Source: Emiliania huxleyi CCMP1516
Taxonomy: Eukaryota > Haptophyta > Isochrysidales > Noelaerhabdaceae
Assembly (NCBI RefSeq): GCF_000372725.1
Contig: NW_005200461.1
Location: forward strand, 65,860 to 129,859
DNA: 64,000 nucleotides
Direction: 5' to 3'
The position numbers and the translations under genes were made by a program. Position 1 is the first letter of the stretch; the number at the start of each line of letters is the position of its first letter. The notes beneath the pieces are model-generated. The model worked only from the letters and a program-made list of their open reading frames with translations. It ran no database searches and had not been told where the DNA came from. Positions 21,425-30,970 of this stretch are shown piece by piece.

Positions 21425-22461
21425 GAGGGTATAGCAAAACTATTACATGCAAAGACATGTGTATGTGGTCCGCGCCTTCGATTCTGTGGAGTCCGCGCCA
21501 ACCTCTGTGCACAGACCGGCTTCTTCAAGCAGCCGTGCTTGCACTTTCCTCTGGCTGACACCTATGTCCAGGGTGGCGCGTTGCTGGAGGAGCCGGGAGA
21601 GAAGGAGGATGATCCAAACGGCACACCCGATGCTGAGCCGGCCGAGCTGACCGCCATGGGCGCACAGGATGCTGCAGATGCCGAGGCCGTGCTGAACCAG
21701 CTGATGCGGACGGGGGCCAACGTGGCGCCTCCAACCGGCGGCGAGGAGGGCAGCAGCGCAGAGTTTTTTGAGGAGATCCGTAAGCTGCTGGCAGATTTCA
21801 ACGTCTCCATCCAGGAGGAGTCAAAGGATCGCAAGCTCCGCTTCCACGTCAAGCGGCTCATCAAGTCCCATCAGCAGCGAGGCGAGGATGTGGATGAGGA
21901 GCTCGACTTCTACATGGATGATGATGACGGTGACCACGCCCTTGCCGCCTGTCACACACACACATAAGACGTGCATTTCTATCTCTCCCTCTTCTCTTTC
22001 TCTCCGCAGTTGCGGTGCTCTTCACCATGGAGGACAGCTCCAAGGTCTTTGCCATTGGCAACATCGAGCAGGTGGCCGTCGCCGACGGCACGGTAGACGC
22101 GCGCCGCGCCACTGGCAGCTCGAGCGCAGAGTACCTGCGCCAGCTCTCGATGAGTCAGCGCAGCAACGGGGTCTTCATCAACGACCCCAAGGGCCTCTTT
22201 ATCCTCCGGTGGTACCGTGAGGTGAAGGGTGACGGGACCCCCCCAGACGGCCCGCGCTACCAGAACAGAGCGTGCAAGTACTACAAGCTGACGAGCGACA
22301 ACGATGGGGAGGCCTTCCGCTGGACCAGCAACTACCAGATCATCAGCAAGGTGTACCTGAAGAAGCACTCCCCCCTGCCTCTCTGCTATTCTCTCAGTGC
22401 GGCAGACAAGAAGATGGTGACGTCCACCATGAAGAAGATGGTGGGACCGGAGGCAGAGTAG
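21425..22461 (+). CDS. Unrecognised two-exon (partial 5') gene between TGACAGC arrays
   Basis: Exon 21425-21929 follows a good 3' splice site (cttgtgtcccag) and exon 22010-22461 ends in TAG; the 80-base GT-AG intron keeps frame (DDDD then VAVLFTMED). The first exon begins EGIAKLLHAKTC with five Cys in 35 residues, then an acidic region. The second encodes a compact basic and aromatic region (contains YQNRACKYYKLTSDNDGEAF and NYQIISKVYLKK). It has lower GC at third positions than its neighbours. Upstream exons are not found. It could be host protein of unknown function or mobile-element derived; I have no direct evidence for either. Confidence 0.6.
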
Positions 22462-22532
22462 AGACTAGAGTATGTGCAGCAGAGTCCTGCTGGTCTCCTC
22501 TTGATAATGTCATAAGTGTGGCTGGTGTGTGT

Positions 22533-22840
22533 CAGAGCCTGACAGCACCCCGACAGCACCACCTGACAGCACCTGACAGCAACAGCCCAACGTCTGACAG
22601 CAGCAGCAGCGTGACAGCTCTGGCAGCTCCGACAGCGTCTGACAGCAACACCCGACAGCTCCGACAGCACCCGACAGCTACAGATCCCCTCTGATGTCAG
22701 ACACGCACCCGACAGCACCCGACAGCACTGACAGCACCCGACAGCTGGTCTGACAGAGGCACCTGACAGTGCCTGACAGCTGCCCGACAGCCGACAGATC
22801 ACCTGACAGCACCTGACAGCCTGACAGCCAGGGCTCAGCC
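22533..22840 (+). repeat. TGACAGC minisatellite, downstream array
   Basis: About 25 units of CTGACAGC/CCGACAGC at 10-11-base spacing in many places. Same unit as 21121-21386. Two more units lie at 56492-56512. Confidence 0.9.
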
Positions 22841-23292
22841 ACTAGCGGCTCTGCGGCTGAACCAGATTTGCTGGCGTGCCGGCTCAGCGGATGGACTAGC
22901 GATAAACTGCGGGGAAGAGCAGTCATCTCCGTCGCACGTACACTACGCACGTACGCGTCGCAGTCGCACGAACGCGTTAAATCAGGGCGCGCAGAGCCGG
23001 CACGCCAGTGCAAATCGTCACACATCCATACGGGCAAACCGCGCTACGCGACGCACAGGACGATTTTTTTGTGTTATCCGCGTGCCGCGTACGTGGCAAA
23101 ACATTTTCCGTCGATATTTTAAGGTAACGAATATTACAAGGTAACACGCTTTGCATGGCGAGAGTGACGAAACAGTAATTCGCGACAAGCAGCTAGCACC
23201 GGTGTAGCCTGAGATGGCACTAGACGAGGGGGCCGCGCACAAAAAGCGAGCGAACACAGAGCAGTGTCCTAACGGCTTGCTTTTGGGGTGCC
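22841..23292. other. No gene recognised
   Basis: Contains a comparatively AT-rich patch (23060-23200) with 'aaggtaacgaatattacaaggtaacacg', a short direct repeat of AAGGTAAC. No coding frame supported. Confidence 0.5.
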
Positions 23293-24432
23293 TCACATCC
23301 GGTAGTAGCAGCACTTGTACCACTCCGTCGAGTCGCCGAGGTCGTACGCGAGGCCCGCGCGCCAGCCGCCCGTCGACTGTGTCTCGAGGTTCCAGCTGAG
23401 GCGGTCGCCGGGAGCCGCCTGCACGCCGCGGCAACGGTCGGGCCAGGCCGCGCACTCCTCAAGCCGAGATGCCGATGCACGCGGCGGCGGCACGCGCGCG
23501 CGCCTCCCGCATGCCGCCGAGATATAGCCGAGATACAGCCGAGATATAGGCGATCACGCGCGCGCGCCTCCCGCATGCCGCGCTTGATCGCCGAGTCGGC
23601 GTAGTACAAGAAGAGGTCCGGGTCGGAGCTGAAGCCGATGGCGTGGGCCGGCCTGAGAGCATGTGCATCTGCATCTGCATCTGCAGCGCGCGCATGTGCA
23701 ATGAGGCGGTGTGCGCGCGGCGGGGCTTGGCAGGGAGCGGCGTCGCTCCCACCAGCGGTAAAAGTGCACGCCGGCCTCGAGGTTGTCGCTCCTCGTCGCG
23801 CCGCCCTCGAACTCCTTCTCGCCGTGCGTCGCCTTGAGCACCGTGTCTCGCCGGCCCCACGCGAGCAGCGAGAAGGCGAGTGCGCTGCCGTCCTCGAGCG
23901 TCTCGCGGTCGGGAAGCGGCACCCCCACCGCCTGGCCGCGCTCATAGCGGTCCGTCGAGCGCGCGCCGGTCATCGACAACGCACCGAGCAGCACATATCG
24001 CGCGTCGCGCGGCACCGCCACGTCAAGATCGGCGTCGGAGGTCCGGTGCTGGTACGGGGCTTGATATGCCACCTCCCAGCCGGAGCCCGCGCCCTCCACC
24101 GCGTGAAGCGGAACGTCATGCAGCACGCCGGGCCGGAGCATCCCGCGCTCGTGCAGAGAGAGCACCTGCCGGTGCTGCTCGGCTGCGCCCCTTTCGTACG
24201 GCCTCGCGGCTCCCGACGCGAAGTGCCGCCGCATGGTCGCCCAGGCCGCTCGCTCGGGCAGGGAGAGGCCCTCGCCCGGCGCCGGCCGGGTGAAGAGCGA
24301 CGTCGAGCGCGCAAGGGCGCAGAGCGTGACCGAATCGCACATCTCGAGGACGAGCAGCAGCGCGTCCTCGCCGAGCGTGCAGAGCGTGGGAAGCTGATCG
24401 TCAAGGGTCGGATCGTCCACGTCCATGTCCAT
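23293..24432 (-). CDS. F-box-like protein of unknown function, three exons
   Basis: Exons 23753-24432, 23568-23652 and 23293-23457 give 309 residues in frame. Intron 23653-23752 is GT-AG; intron 23458-23567 is GC-AG and contains an 11-base-period repeat. Residues about 12-45 (LPTLCTLGEDALLLVLEMCD) resemble an F-box. The middle has a beta-rich block, and the last exon (ECAAWPDRC, then GDRLSWNLETQSTGGWRAGL and STEWYKCCYYRM) is a conserved-looking terminus I recall from other haptophyte proteins without a named domain. If the F-box is real the protein would recruit substrates to an SCF ubiquitin ligase; this is inference. Confidence 0.65.
23516..23550 (-). repeat. 11-base repeat inside an intron
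   Basis: Three units of GCCGAGATATA (with small variations). It lies wholly within the GC-AG intron 23458-23567. Flanking copies of GGCATGCGGGAGGCGCGCG mark the exon edge and are repeated inside the intron. Confidence 0.85.
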
Positions 24433-24525
24433 GTCGTTACCACCGTAAGAATTTCATGCCGCGTTCAGGACGGTCAGGCTACGGTCAGGAAGTAGGTTTG
24501 ACTTCACACTCTCCAACACTCGAGT

Positions 24526-25983
24526 ATGGGCCGATGCCGTCGGAAGAATTCCTTGCAAATATATATGCACGGGCGCACCGCGGTCGTCGCCGGCATCGCT
24601 GGCGTCGCCATCTCGGTACTCGCACCTGGCGTCCTAGCCCGGCTGTGTGGGCCGCGGTTCTGCGGCCGCCGTCTCCTCGCCACCCGGCCGGCGCGAGCGA
24701 CGGCGTCGGAGTGCAACGGCGACTCCACTCCTTCCACCGTCCTCCACCTGAACGCTGCGGGCGCGTCGCCGATGCCGACGGAGGCGCGCGACGCGATGGT
24801 TGGCTATCTCGAGTACGAGGTCGAGGTCGGAGCGTACACAGCGCAGAAGAAGCGTCCGCACGCTGCCCGGGAGGCGCTCGCAACGCTGCTGCGCTGCGAC
24901 GTGGAGGAGGTCGCGCTGCTCGACTCGGCTCAGGCAGCATGGGCGCGCGCTTTCTACTCTCTCAACTTCACCTCCTCCGCCGACCGTATCCTGTGCTTTG
25001 CCTCCGAGTACGCGGGCAACGCGGTGGCCTACTTGCAGATGGCCAGGCGAACGGGCGCTCGCATCGAGGTGCTGCCGATGCGCACCGACGGGATCGCTGA
25101 CGTACCCGCGCTCGAGGCAGCCCTGCAGCGGACGACGACGAGTGAGCGAGCCGAGAGGCCGGGGAGGACGCTGGTGGCGCTCACGCACATTCAGACGAGC
25201 GAGTCGATCGTCCAGCCGGCAGCGGCCGTCGGGGCGCTGTGCGAGAGGTACGGCGCCGTGTTCCTGCTCGACACATGCCAGTCGGTCGGCCAGCTGCCGG
25301 TCGACGTGCGCGCGCTCGGCTGTGACTTTGCGTGCGGGACCGGTCGCAAGTGGCTCCGTGCGCCGCGCGGCACCGGCTTCCTGTACGTGCGGCGTCGGGC
25401 GCTTGACGAGGCGACGCGATCCGGCTCGACGAGTCTGTTTGGCGAGCCGCCGCTCATCGACCACTCGGGCGCCGTCTGGTCCACGCCGGACAGCTACACG
25501 CTGCTGCCCGATGCCAAACGTTTCGAGATGTGGGAAGCGGACGAGGCCGCTCGCCACGGGCTCGAAGCAGCAGCCGTCGTGTGCCGCGCCACCGGCCCAG
25601 CGCGCAACTTTGCCCACGCGACGCGGCTGGCGGCGCGGCTGAGGTCCGGCCTGGCGGCCATCCCCGGGTGTGTGATCCGCGACGCGCCGCCGAGCTTCGA
25701 CGAGGAGGTGGCTCGCAGCTTGGGCGCGGCGCGGTGCGCCATCGTCACCTTCGAGGCAGAGTCCACCCTCGGTGTCCGATCGGCCGACCTCCACTCCGCG
25801 CTCGAGGCGCGAGGCATCAGCGTCTCGGTGTCGCCATCGACCCACCACTTCGAGCCTGCCGCCCGCGCACGCCCCTCCGTCGTGCGCATCAGCCCGAGCT
25901 ACATCAACGCGGAGTCGGAGATCGACACCGCCCTTGCCGCCATCGCCGAGGAACTCGCACGGCTGGCGGAGAAGGGAGCTTGA
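24526..25983 (+). CDS. Class V PLP-dependent aminotransferase (cysteine desulfurase-like)
   Basis: 485-residue uninterrupted frame. After a hydrophobic N-terminus (about 17-37, possible signal or organelle anchor) the class V fold starts near residue 72 with LHLNAAGASPMP. The cofactor Asp is D249 in VFLLDTCQSVGQLP, and the expected Schiff-base lysine is K275 in GTGRKWLRAPRGTGFL. The C-terminal small domain is complete (ends near VRISPSYINAESEID). The closest functional relatives by motif are selenocysteine lyase/isopenicillin-epimerase-like proteins, so the exact substrate is not assigned. Start could also be Met14. No introns, which is unusual beside its split neighbours. Confidence 0.88.
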   Translation: MGRCRRKNSLQIYMHGRTAVVAGIAGVAISVLAPGVLARLCGPRFCGRRLLATRPARATASECNGDSTPSTVLHLNAAGASPMPTEARDAMVGYLEYEVEVGAYTAQKKRPHAAREALATLLRCDVEEVALLDSAQAAWARAFYSLNFTSSADRILCFASEYAGNAVAYLQMARRTGARIEVLPMRTDGIADVPALEAALQRTTTSERAERPGRTLVALTHIQTSESIVQPAAAVGALCERYGAVFLLDTCQSVGQLPVDVRALGCDFACGTGRKWLRAPRGTGFLYVRRRALDEATRSGSTSLFGEPPLIDHSGAVWSTPDSYTLLPDAKRFEMWEADEAARHGLEAAAVVCRATGPARNFAHATRLAARLRSGLAAIPGCVIRDAPPSFDEEVARSLGAARCAIVTFEAESTLGVRSADLHSALEARGISVSVSPSTHHFEPAARARPSVVRISPSYINAESEIDTALAAIAEELARLAEKGA

Positions 25984-26137
25984 CAGTTCCACGTCGCTCA
26001 CAACCGCTCTGAGCCTCCCGCCGGCTCAGTGTGTGCTACAAGTAACCCTTCTCCCGCAAGTTGTCCTCACATTGTGTCACAAAAAACACATTTCTCGGGT
26101 CCGAGGGCAGCCTCAACTGGAGTAGGGAAATTTGGAT

Positions 26138-26890
26138 GGGTTGTTGCACGAGTATATGGGCCACGATGTCTCAAATATGAGGGGTTTTGACTCCTACCGG
26201 CTCCTGACGCTATCCCTGGCAGCTCTAATGGCCAGGGTCAGTAGTGTTGTGATAGATGGTGCCCATACTAGCGCAGGAGCTGCCACACTCGCCCGGACCG
26301 TCCCTTTCTGGGTCCGGTTCCGCAGCCCGCGAGAGCCGACAGCGGGGCCGTGCCGCGGGTGCCTACTGCCGAGTGCCACAAACACTGCGCCGTCCCGCCA
26401 TCACCTACAGGCTGTCTTGTGTGATGGTTGGGATGTCCAAACGCCACCATCTTGGCTCTTGCGACCTCAAACCCTCGAGCTGTATGGGTGGTCCTGACGT
26501 CGACAGACGCCCGAGGACCACGGTGAAGCTGAGCTGGAACGAGTCGACAAGTCTCGTCTGAGCCCGTGGCGGTCGCCGGCTGAGTCGCTGTGCACGGACC
26601 GGTACCTCAGGCGTCACCTCCGCAGCCTCAGGTCTCACACTCCATCACCTCCGCCGGGACGCCTTCGGTGTCACGCTCGGCGGCGAGTTTGTTGCAGCCC
26701 CACAGCGAGCACGGCGTCGAGCCTATTCGGTCTGGTCGGTTCGCGGCACTCACTGGGTGCCAGGGAGTGCCGCCGACACGCGAGCGGTGCTTCCTGGCAG
26801 CGCGCGCCGGCTGTGGGGCTGCAACAAACTCGAGACACGCTTTTTGGGACATTTTCGACGCTTTTGTCCCATATACTCGTGCAACAACCC
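26138..26890 (+). mobile_element. TIR DNA transposon, copy 2 (short form)
   Basis: 753 bases with inverted terminal repeats (26138-26162 and 26866-26890, beginning GGGTTGTTGCACGAGTATAT) and a 4-base target duplication GGAT (26134-26137 and 26891-26894). It matches copy 1 at 10613-12256 except for the 891-base insert. No open frame encodes a recognisable transposase, so a trans-acting enzyme from elsewhere in the genome is implied. The interval 26891-27168 that follows has no supported gene. Confidence 0.92.
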
Positions 26891-27168
26891 GGATTTTGGT
26901 CAAACGCCTGCTGGGGGCAGCTTCGCGGAAGTATTCCGGAAGCCAGATGATACACATTCTCTCGAGAACCCACACGAGCACGACCACTCTGCCACTGCAC
27001 ACCGCATCGCAGGAGGACGGAGTACTGTGTATGGCCGCGAAGGTTGCCCGCCCTTGCCCTACCTCCAGCGGCAGCACCGTTGTGTATGTGGCGAAGTTCA
27101 CCCTGGGACGGCCACTCGCTCCCTCACGTGCGCTCGCTTGCGCACCACGCATCGAGCGCCCATGCGTG

Positions 27169-29193
27169 TCAGCCAAAGAGTGCTATCAACAGCCGGTCCG
27201 TTTGCTGTACGAGGTTGCCCGTCGGCTCGATGCCCAAAGCTGCGTTGGCCTCCCGGACGAGGCGAACGAGCCCGCCGTCGCCGGGCAGCTCGAGCGCAGC
27301 GCAGACCCGATGCACCTTCGCCGGCAACGACTCGCCGGCGACCGCGCGGACCGGCGCCGCAGACAAGACGGGCGCCGTCGGCGGCGCGTGCGCGGTGGCT
27401 TCGCGCTCGAGCCGCATCGCCTTGGCCTGTGGGGAGGTTCCGGGAAGGTTCAGAGAAGGCTGATCTCGCTCGAGCCGCCCTGGACCATCCGTCGGCGCCG
27501 CCTGGGCCATGGCGTCCGCCGCCTCGGCCGCCTCCTTCGCCGCTTGCGCCTCGCGCGCCTCCGCCTCGCGCGCCGCCGCGGCTGCGCGCGCCGCTGAGGC
27601 CGCCGCCGCCTCCGCCTCTCGGGCGAGAGATGCCGCTCGCGAGGCGGCTTCCGCGCGGACGGCTGCCACCTCCCGCTGCGATGCGGCCTCGCGCGCCGCA
27701 GCGGCCTCGCGCGCCGCAGCGGCCTGGCGCGTCATAGCCGCCACCCTCACCGCCTCCGCGCGTCGCAGACGCTCCCGCTCGCGCGCCGCTTCGTTCGCCG
27801 TCTCATCCGTCTCCGCCACCTCGGTCGCCCGCGTCGCCTCCGCCGCCTGCGCCGCCTCCGTCTCTTGCTGCTGCCGTGCGCTCCAAGCCGCCGCCCCCGG
27901 CGGCGCCGGTGCGACTGCGGGGGGCGGAGGCGAGTCCTGCCCTGCCGCGATTCGGGCCGCGTGCCCTGCGGCGAGGGCGCGCAGCGCGTACTGCAGCGAG
28001 TTTGCGCCGCCGCCGCCACGCGCCCCGGCGCCGCCACGCCCCTCCGGCTGCTTCGCGAGCCGTGCGGGCTGTATGACCACCGGCACCTCCCTTTGCTCCT
28101 TGTGTGCTGCCGGCGCGACCTTCTCGGCCGCCAGCTCCTCGGCCAGCTCCCTGTCTGCGGTGCCGCTCCCACGGCGGCAGCCTCTTGGTTCGCGGCCCTC
28201 TTGGTCAGGAGCGACTGCGCGGAGCTGCGCCCGCGCCCTGGGGGGGAGGGAGGGAAGGGGGGGGAGGGGGGGGGGGGGGGGGATTGGCGATGAGGGGAGG
28301 GGTGCTTTGCGCGTGGAGAGGGTCGAGGAGCCGTGCGGCAAGGGAGGGCGGGGAAGGCACCGCAGCCGGTCGACAACCGTCCGCCACCCAAGCTGCAGCG
28401 TGAGGACCGCAACCTCCGCCTCCGCTGCCGCCTCGGCTGCCGCCTCCTCCCTGCGCCGCGCAAACTTCTCCTTGAGCACGTCCGACTTTGCCTTTCGCTC
28501 CGCCTCGCGCCGCGCCGCCGCCGCCGCCTTCTCCGCCGAGCGCGCCTCGGCCTTCAGCCGGCGCGCCTCTTGCCTCGCCACTTCCTGCCCACCTGTCGCC
28601 TCCTGCAGGGCCTTGAGGGCGGCGTCCTCCTTGCGCCGCCTCGCGTCGCCCTCCGCGTCCTTTTCCCGCCGGCCCTCCCGCGACTCGCCGCCCACAGCGG
28701 GCGCCTCGCCGCCCTCGTGCGACCGGACCTCGACGACCACGGCCTCGGCCGACAACAGCTTGGCGTAGCAGTCCTCCGCCGAGCAGCAGACCTGCGTCAC
28801 TTTCATGCGGTCGAGGGGGCAGTGCAGCCCACACTGCTTGTGCTCCTTCGCCTTGAGCTTTAGGAAGCACTTCTCGTGCAGGATCAGCTTGTGGCCGGAA
28901 ACGCAAACCGTGTGCGTGCAGTCGCCCGAGAGCTCATGTGCGCACACGCCGCATGAGCCGCCGCCGTGCGCGCCACCGCCGCCGTCGCGCGCGCTTGGCT
29001 CCTGCAGGGACGACAGCCGCCGCTCCGCCTTCGTGAGTGCACCGAGCGCCGCCGTCTGCGCAGCGGCCTTGCATCCCGAACTGCGGCCTGTGTTGGTACA
29101 CAGGCCGTTGCACAGAGCGCGGTTGCGGGTGCCGAGCTCGACCTTCTTGCGGCAGAAAGGGCAGCGCTTGCCATCCTTCGCGGAGAACTCCAT
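27169..29193 (-). CDS. RING/zinc-finger protein with long Ala/Glu-rich coiled coil
   Basis: Frame of 674 residues. The N-terminus has two Cys clusters: C11/C14 with C28, C32 and C41, and a RING-like set between about 80 and 143 (CGVCAHELSGDC, then HEKCFLKLKAK, CPLDRM, CCSAEDC). A charged Ala/Arg/Glu coiled coil fills about 180-260 and 440-580. Residues about 265-340 read through a poly-C tract (28250-28283) and look non-coding, so an unrecognised intron is likely there. The C-terminal 60 residues (PAKVHRVCAALELPGDGG onward) look like a small folded helix bundle. A ubiquitin ligase or trafficking role is possible but not shown. Confidence 0.65.
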   Translation of the reverse strand: MEFSAKDGKRCPFCRKKVELGTRNRALCNGLCTNTGRSSGCKAAAQTAALGALTKAERRLSSLQEPSARDGGGGAHGGGSCGVCAHELSGDCTHTVCVSGHKLILHEKCFLKLKAKEHKQCGLHCPLDRMKVTQVCCSAEDCYAKLLSAEAVVVEVRSHEGGEAPAVGGESREGRREKDAEGDARRRKEDAALKALQEATGGQEVARQEARRLKAEARSAEKAAAAARREAERKAKSDVLKEKFARRREEAAAEAAAEAEVAVLTLQLGWRTVVDRLRCLPRPPLPHGSSTLSTRKAPLPSSPIPPPPPLPPLPSLPPRARAQLRAVAPDQEGREPRGCRRGSGTADRELAEELAAEKVAPAAHKEQREVPVVIQPARLAKQPEGRGGAGARGGGGANSLQYALRALAAGHAARIAAGQDSPPPPAVAPAPPGAAAWSARQQQETEAAQAAEATRATEVAETDETANEAARERERLRRAEAVRVAAMTRQAAAAREAAAAREAASQREVAAVRAEAASRAASLAREAEAAAASAARAAAAAREAEAREAQAAKEAAEAADAMAQAAPTDGPGRLERDQPSLNLPGTSPQAKAMRLEREATAHAPPTAPVLSAAPVRAVAGESLPAKVHRVCAALELPGDGGLVRLVREANAALGIEPTGNLVQQTDRLLIALFG

Positions 29194-29280
29194 CGGAGGC
29201 GGCGAGGGCGGCGGGGCAGGGGCAATGGAGTGGGCACGACCAGGCCTGCGCTTAGCGAGTTTTTCTTGTAAAATTCTAGT

Positions 29281-29333
29281 GCGAATCCGCGCTTGTCGTG
29301 CCAGTGTGCTGTGAGAGAGGCTTCTCTTTTAAG
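29281..29333 (+). mobile_element. SINE-like retroposon, 5'-truncated copy (53 bases)
   Basis: The 3' part of the element (contains GTCGTGCCAGTGTGCTGTGA) lies between 9-base direct repeats AATTCTAGT (29272-29280 and 29334-29342). Plus-strand orientation, so it is inverted relative to the gene starting at 29193. The 5' repeat is itself preceded by 'ttgtaa', the end of what may be an older copy. Confidence 0.75.
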
Positions 29334-29342
29334 AATTCTAGT

Positions 29343-29680
29343 CGGGAAAAAAACGATCAAGACACAGAGAGCTCAGGCTCGCCGCGGCGTCGGAGGACGC
29401 CGCCGTCGCCTAGACTCCCCTGCCTGCGTCACTACGTGCCTCCCCGTCTTTGTAGCCTGGCGTTTGTGCCCCGTTTGTGCCGCGTCCCGTGCCGCCAAGT
29501 TCATTTTAATAAACTCATATCACAGGCAGGGGTCGCAATTCCAGGGAGGGGTCGTTGTGGCGGGCAACCCTGTCTGTCCCGAGAGAGGCATGGGGTGCCA
29601 ACCTGGGGTCTTTTGACCGAGTCCATGAGCCCTGGCCGCCTCCCTGTGGTGGTCTGTCTGTCTTGGCGCCTAACACGCTA
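29343..29680. other. No gene recognised
   Basis: No supported frame. Contains a short AT-rich patch near 29500 (ttttaataaactc) that could be a polyadenylation-type context but lacks an associated gene. Confidence 0.4.
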
Positions 29681-29901
29681 CGAAAGAAAGAAAGAAAGAA
29701 AACTGGCACACAACCCAAGGGAGGGATGGATGGGAGGACGGCACGCCGCCACCACAGTCCACACCAGGGATTTTAAGGAGAGGAGTGTGTGATGCGCTAG
29801 CCGTCGCCCACCCTTGGGCGTCCGCCTCTTCCTATCTCTCTTCGCATTCTCTCGCCGATTCTCGCTGCAACCTTCATGCCACCTCGCGGTCGTCCCACTC
29901 T
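29681..29901 (+). repeat. Dispersed repeat family A, copy 3
   Basis: The longest copy, beginning with (GAAA)n and ending near 'ggtcgtcccactctc'. Compare 8099-8283 and 16486-16627. Confidence 0.85.
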
Positions 29902-30067
29902 CTAACTAACTAAATAAATAGAGCAGACAGACAACCCCTGGTGGGATTAGGGCAGCAACCCGACGGGCAGACCCCGCCCCGCTCGGAGGGCGTGCACCAC
30001 ACAGGTCACAGCACACAGACTTATCTAGGTTACTGCACGGCTCCTCGGGATTTCTGGGGAGTTGGGA

Positions 30068-30071
30068 CGTG

Positions 30072-30135
<64 letters not shown>

Positions 30136-30178
30136 TGGGTGCGTGTGTGTGTGCGTGTGTGTGTGTGTGTGTGGGTGT

Positions 30179-30269
<91 letters not shown>

Positions 30270-30274
30270 CTCGC
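30068..30274 (+). repeat. (TGCG)n followed by (TG)n microsatellite
   Basis: About 70 bases of TGCG repeats pass into about 110 bases of TG. The flanks (29902-30067 and 30275-30970) hold no supported gene; near 30800-30880 there are several CTCGAG-centred short inverted repeats. Confidence 0.95.
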
Positions 30275-30970
30275 TCGCTCGCGCGCGCCGCTTGCGCGAT
30301 CCGCGCGCTGCGCGAGTCGCCCTCTGCCCGCTCGGCCGCTGCGCTGCTAGGGTTGCGCTGCGGGGAAGGGCTCGGCCGCTCCTAGAACTCCTCGTCGCTC
30401 CCATCGTAGAGCGAGGCCTCGTTCGACTCGAGGCGTGGGCCGCCGTCGTAGCACGTAGGGGGAGCGGGCGGGTCCGCGAGCGATTCCGCACCGGACACCG
30501 CCAGGAGGGGAGGGCGCATATGTGTATGCGTAACGACGCTGCTAGAGATGCCTTTCGGGGCCCACAGAGATAAAACTTCTGATGCTGCGTGACCTAGTAG
30601 TGTCCCCAGCTATGGGGTATGGGCGTGTCCACGTTGGAGCCAGGTGTGGTGTGGGCGCGAGAATAGCTCCGCCGTTCATGGAGGCAACCGATGCGAGTCG
30701 ACTGGTGTGTGTCGTCGTGGTTTCGTATCAAGAATACTCACTCACTCACACGGGCCCACTCTCTAACACCTGGCGAGTAGAGGAGCCCCGCCCACCCAGG
30801 GTACCCCTCTCGAGGGACCCATTGGGCTCTCTCGAGGGCTCGCCAGGGGCTCTGCTCCAAGAGACCTCGAGAGTGCGTGCGTGTGCCTCTACTCGCCAGC
30901 TCACACACGCGTGAACAGCAAAATTTCGCTGTGGCACGTTCACCGCGCCCGCCCAACACTTGGTTCACCC

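Noticed and set aside
21121..22840. CRISPR-like appearance of regularly spaced TGACAGC words
   Set aside because: Units are 7-8 bases with no unique spacers of constant length, in a eukaryotic intron/flank. This is a minisatellite.
27509..28768. Plus-strand Ala/Ser-rich frame opposite the zinc-finger gene
   Set aside because: Antisense of a coiled-coil region; no motif, and the minus frame carries two Cys clusters.
30069..30491. Cys/Val or His/Thr polymers encoded by GT microsatellites (also at 18622, 43943, 58549 and 62170)
   Set aside because: Pure dinucleotide translation; not genes.
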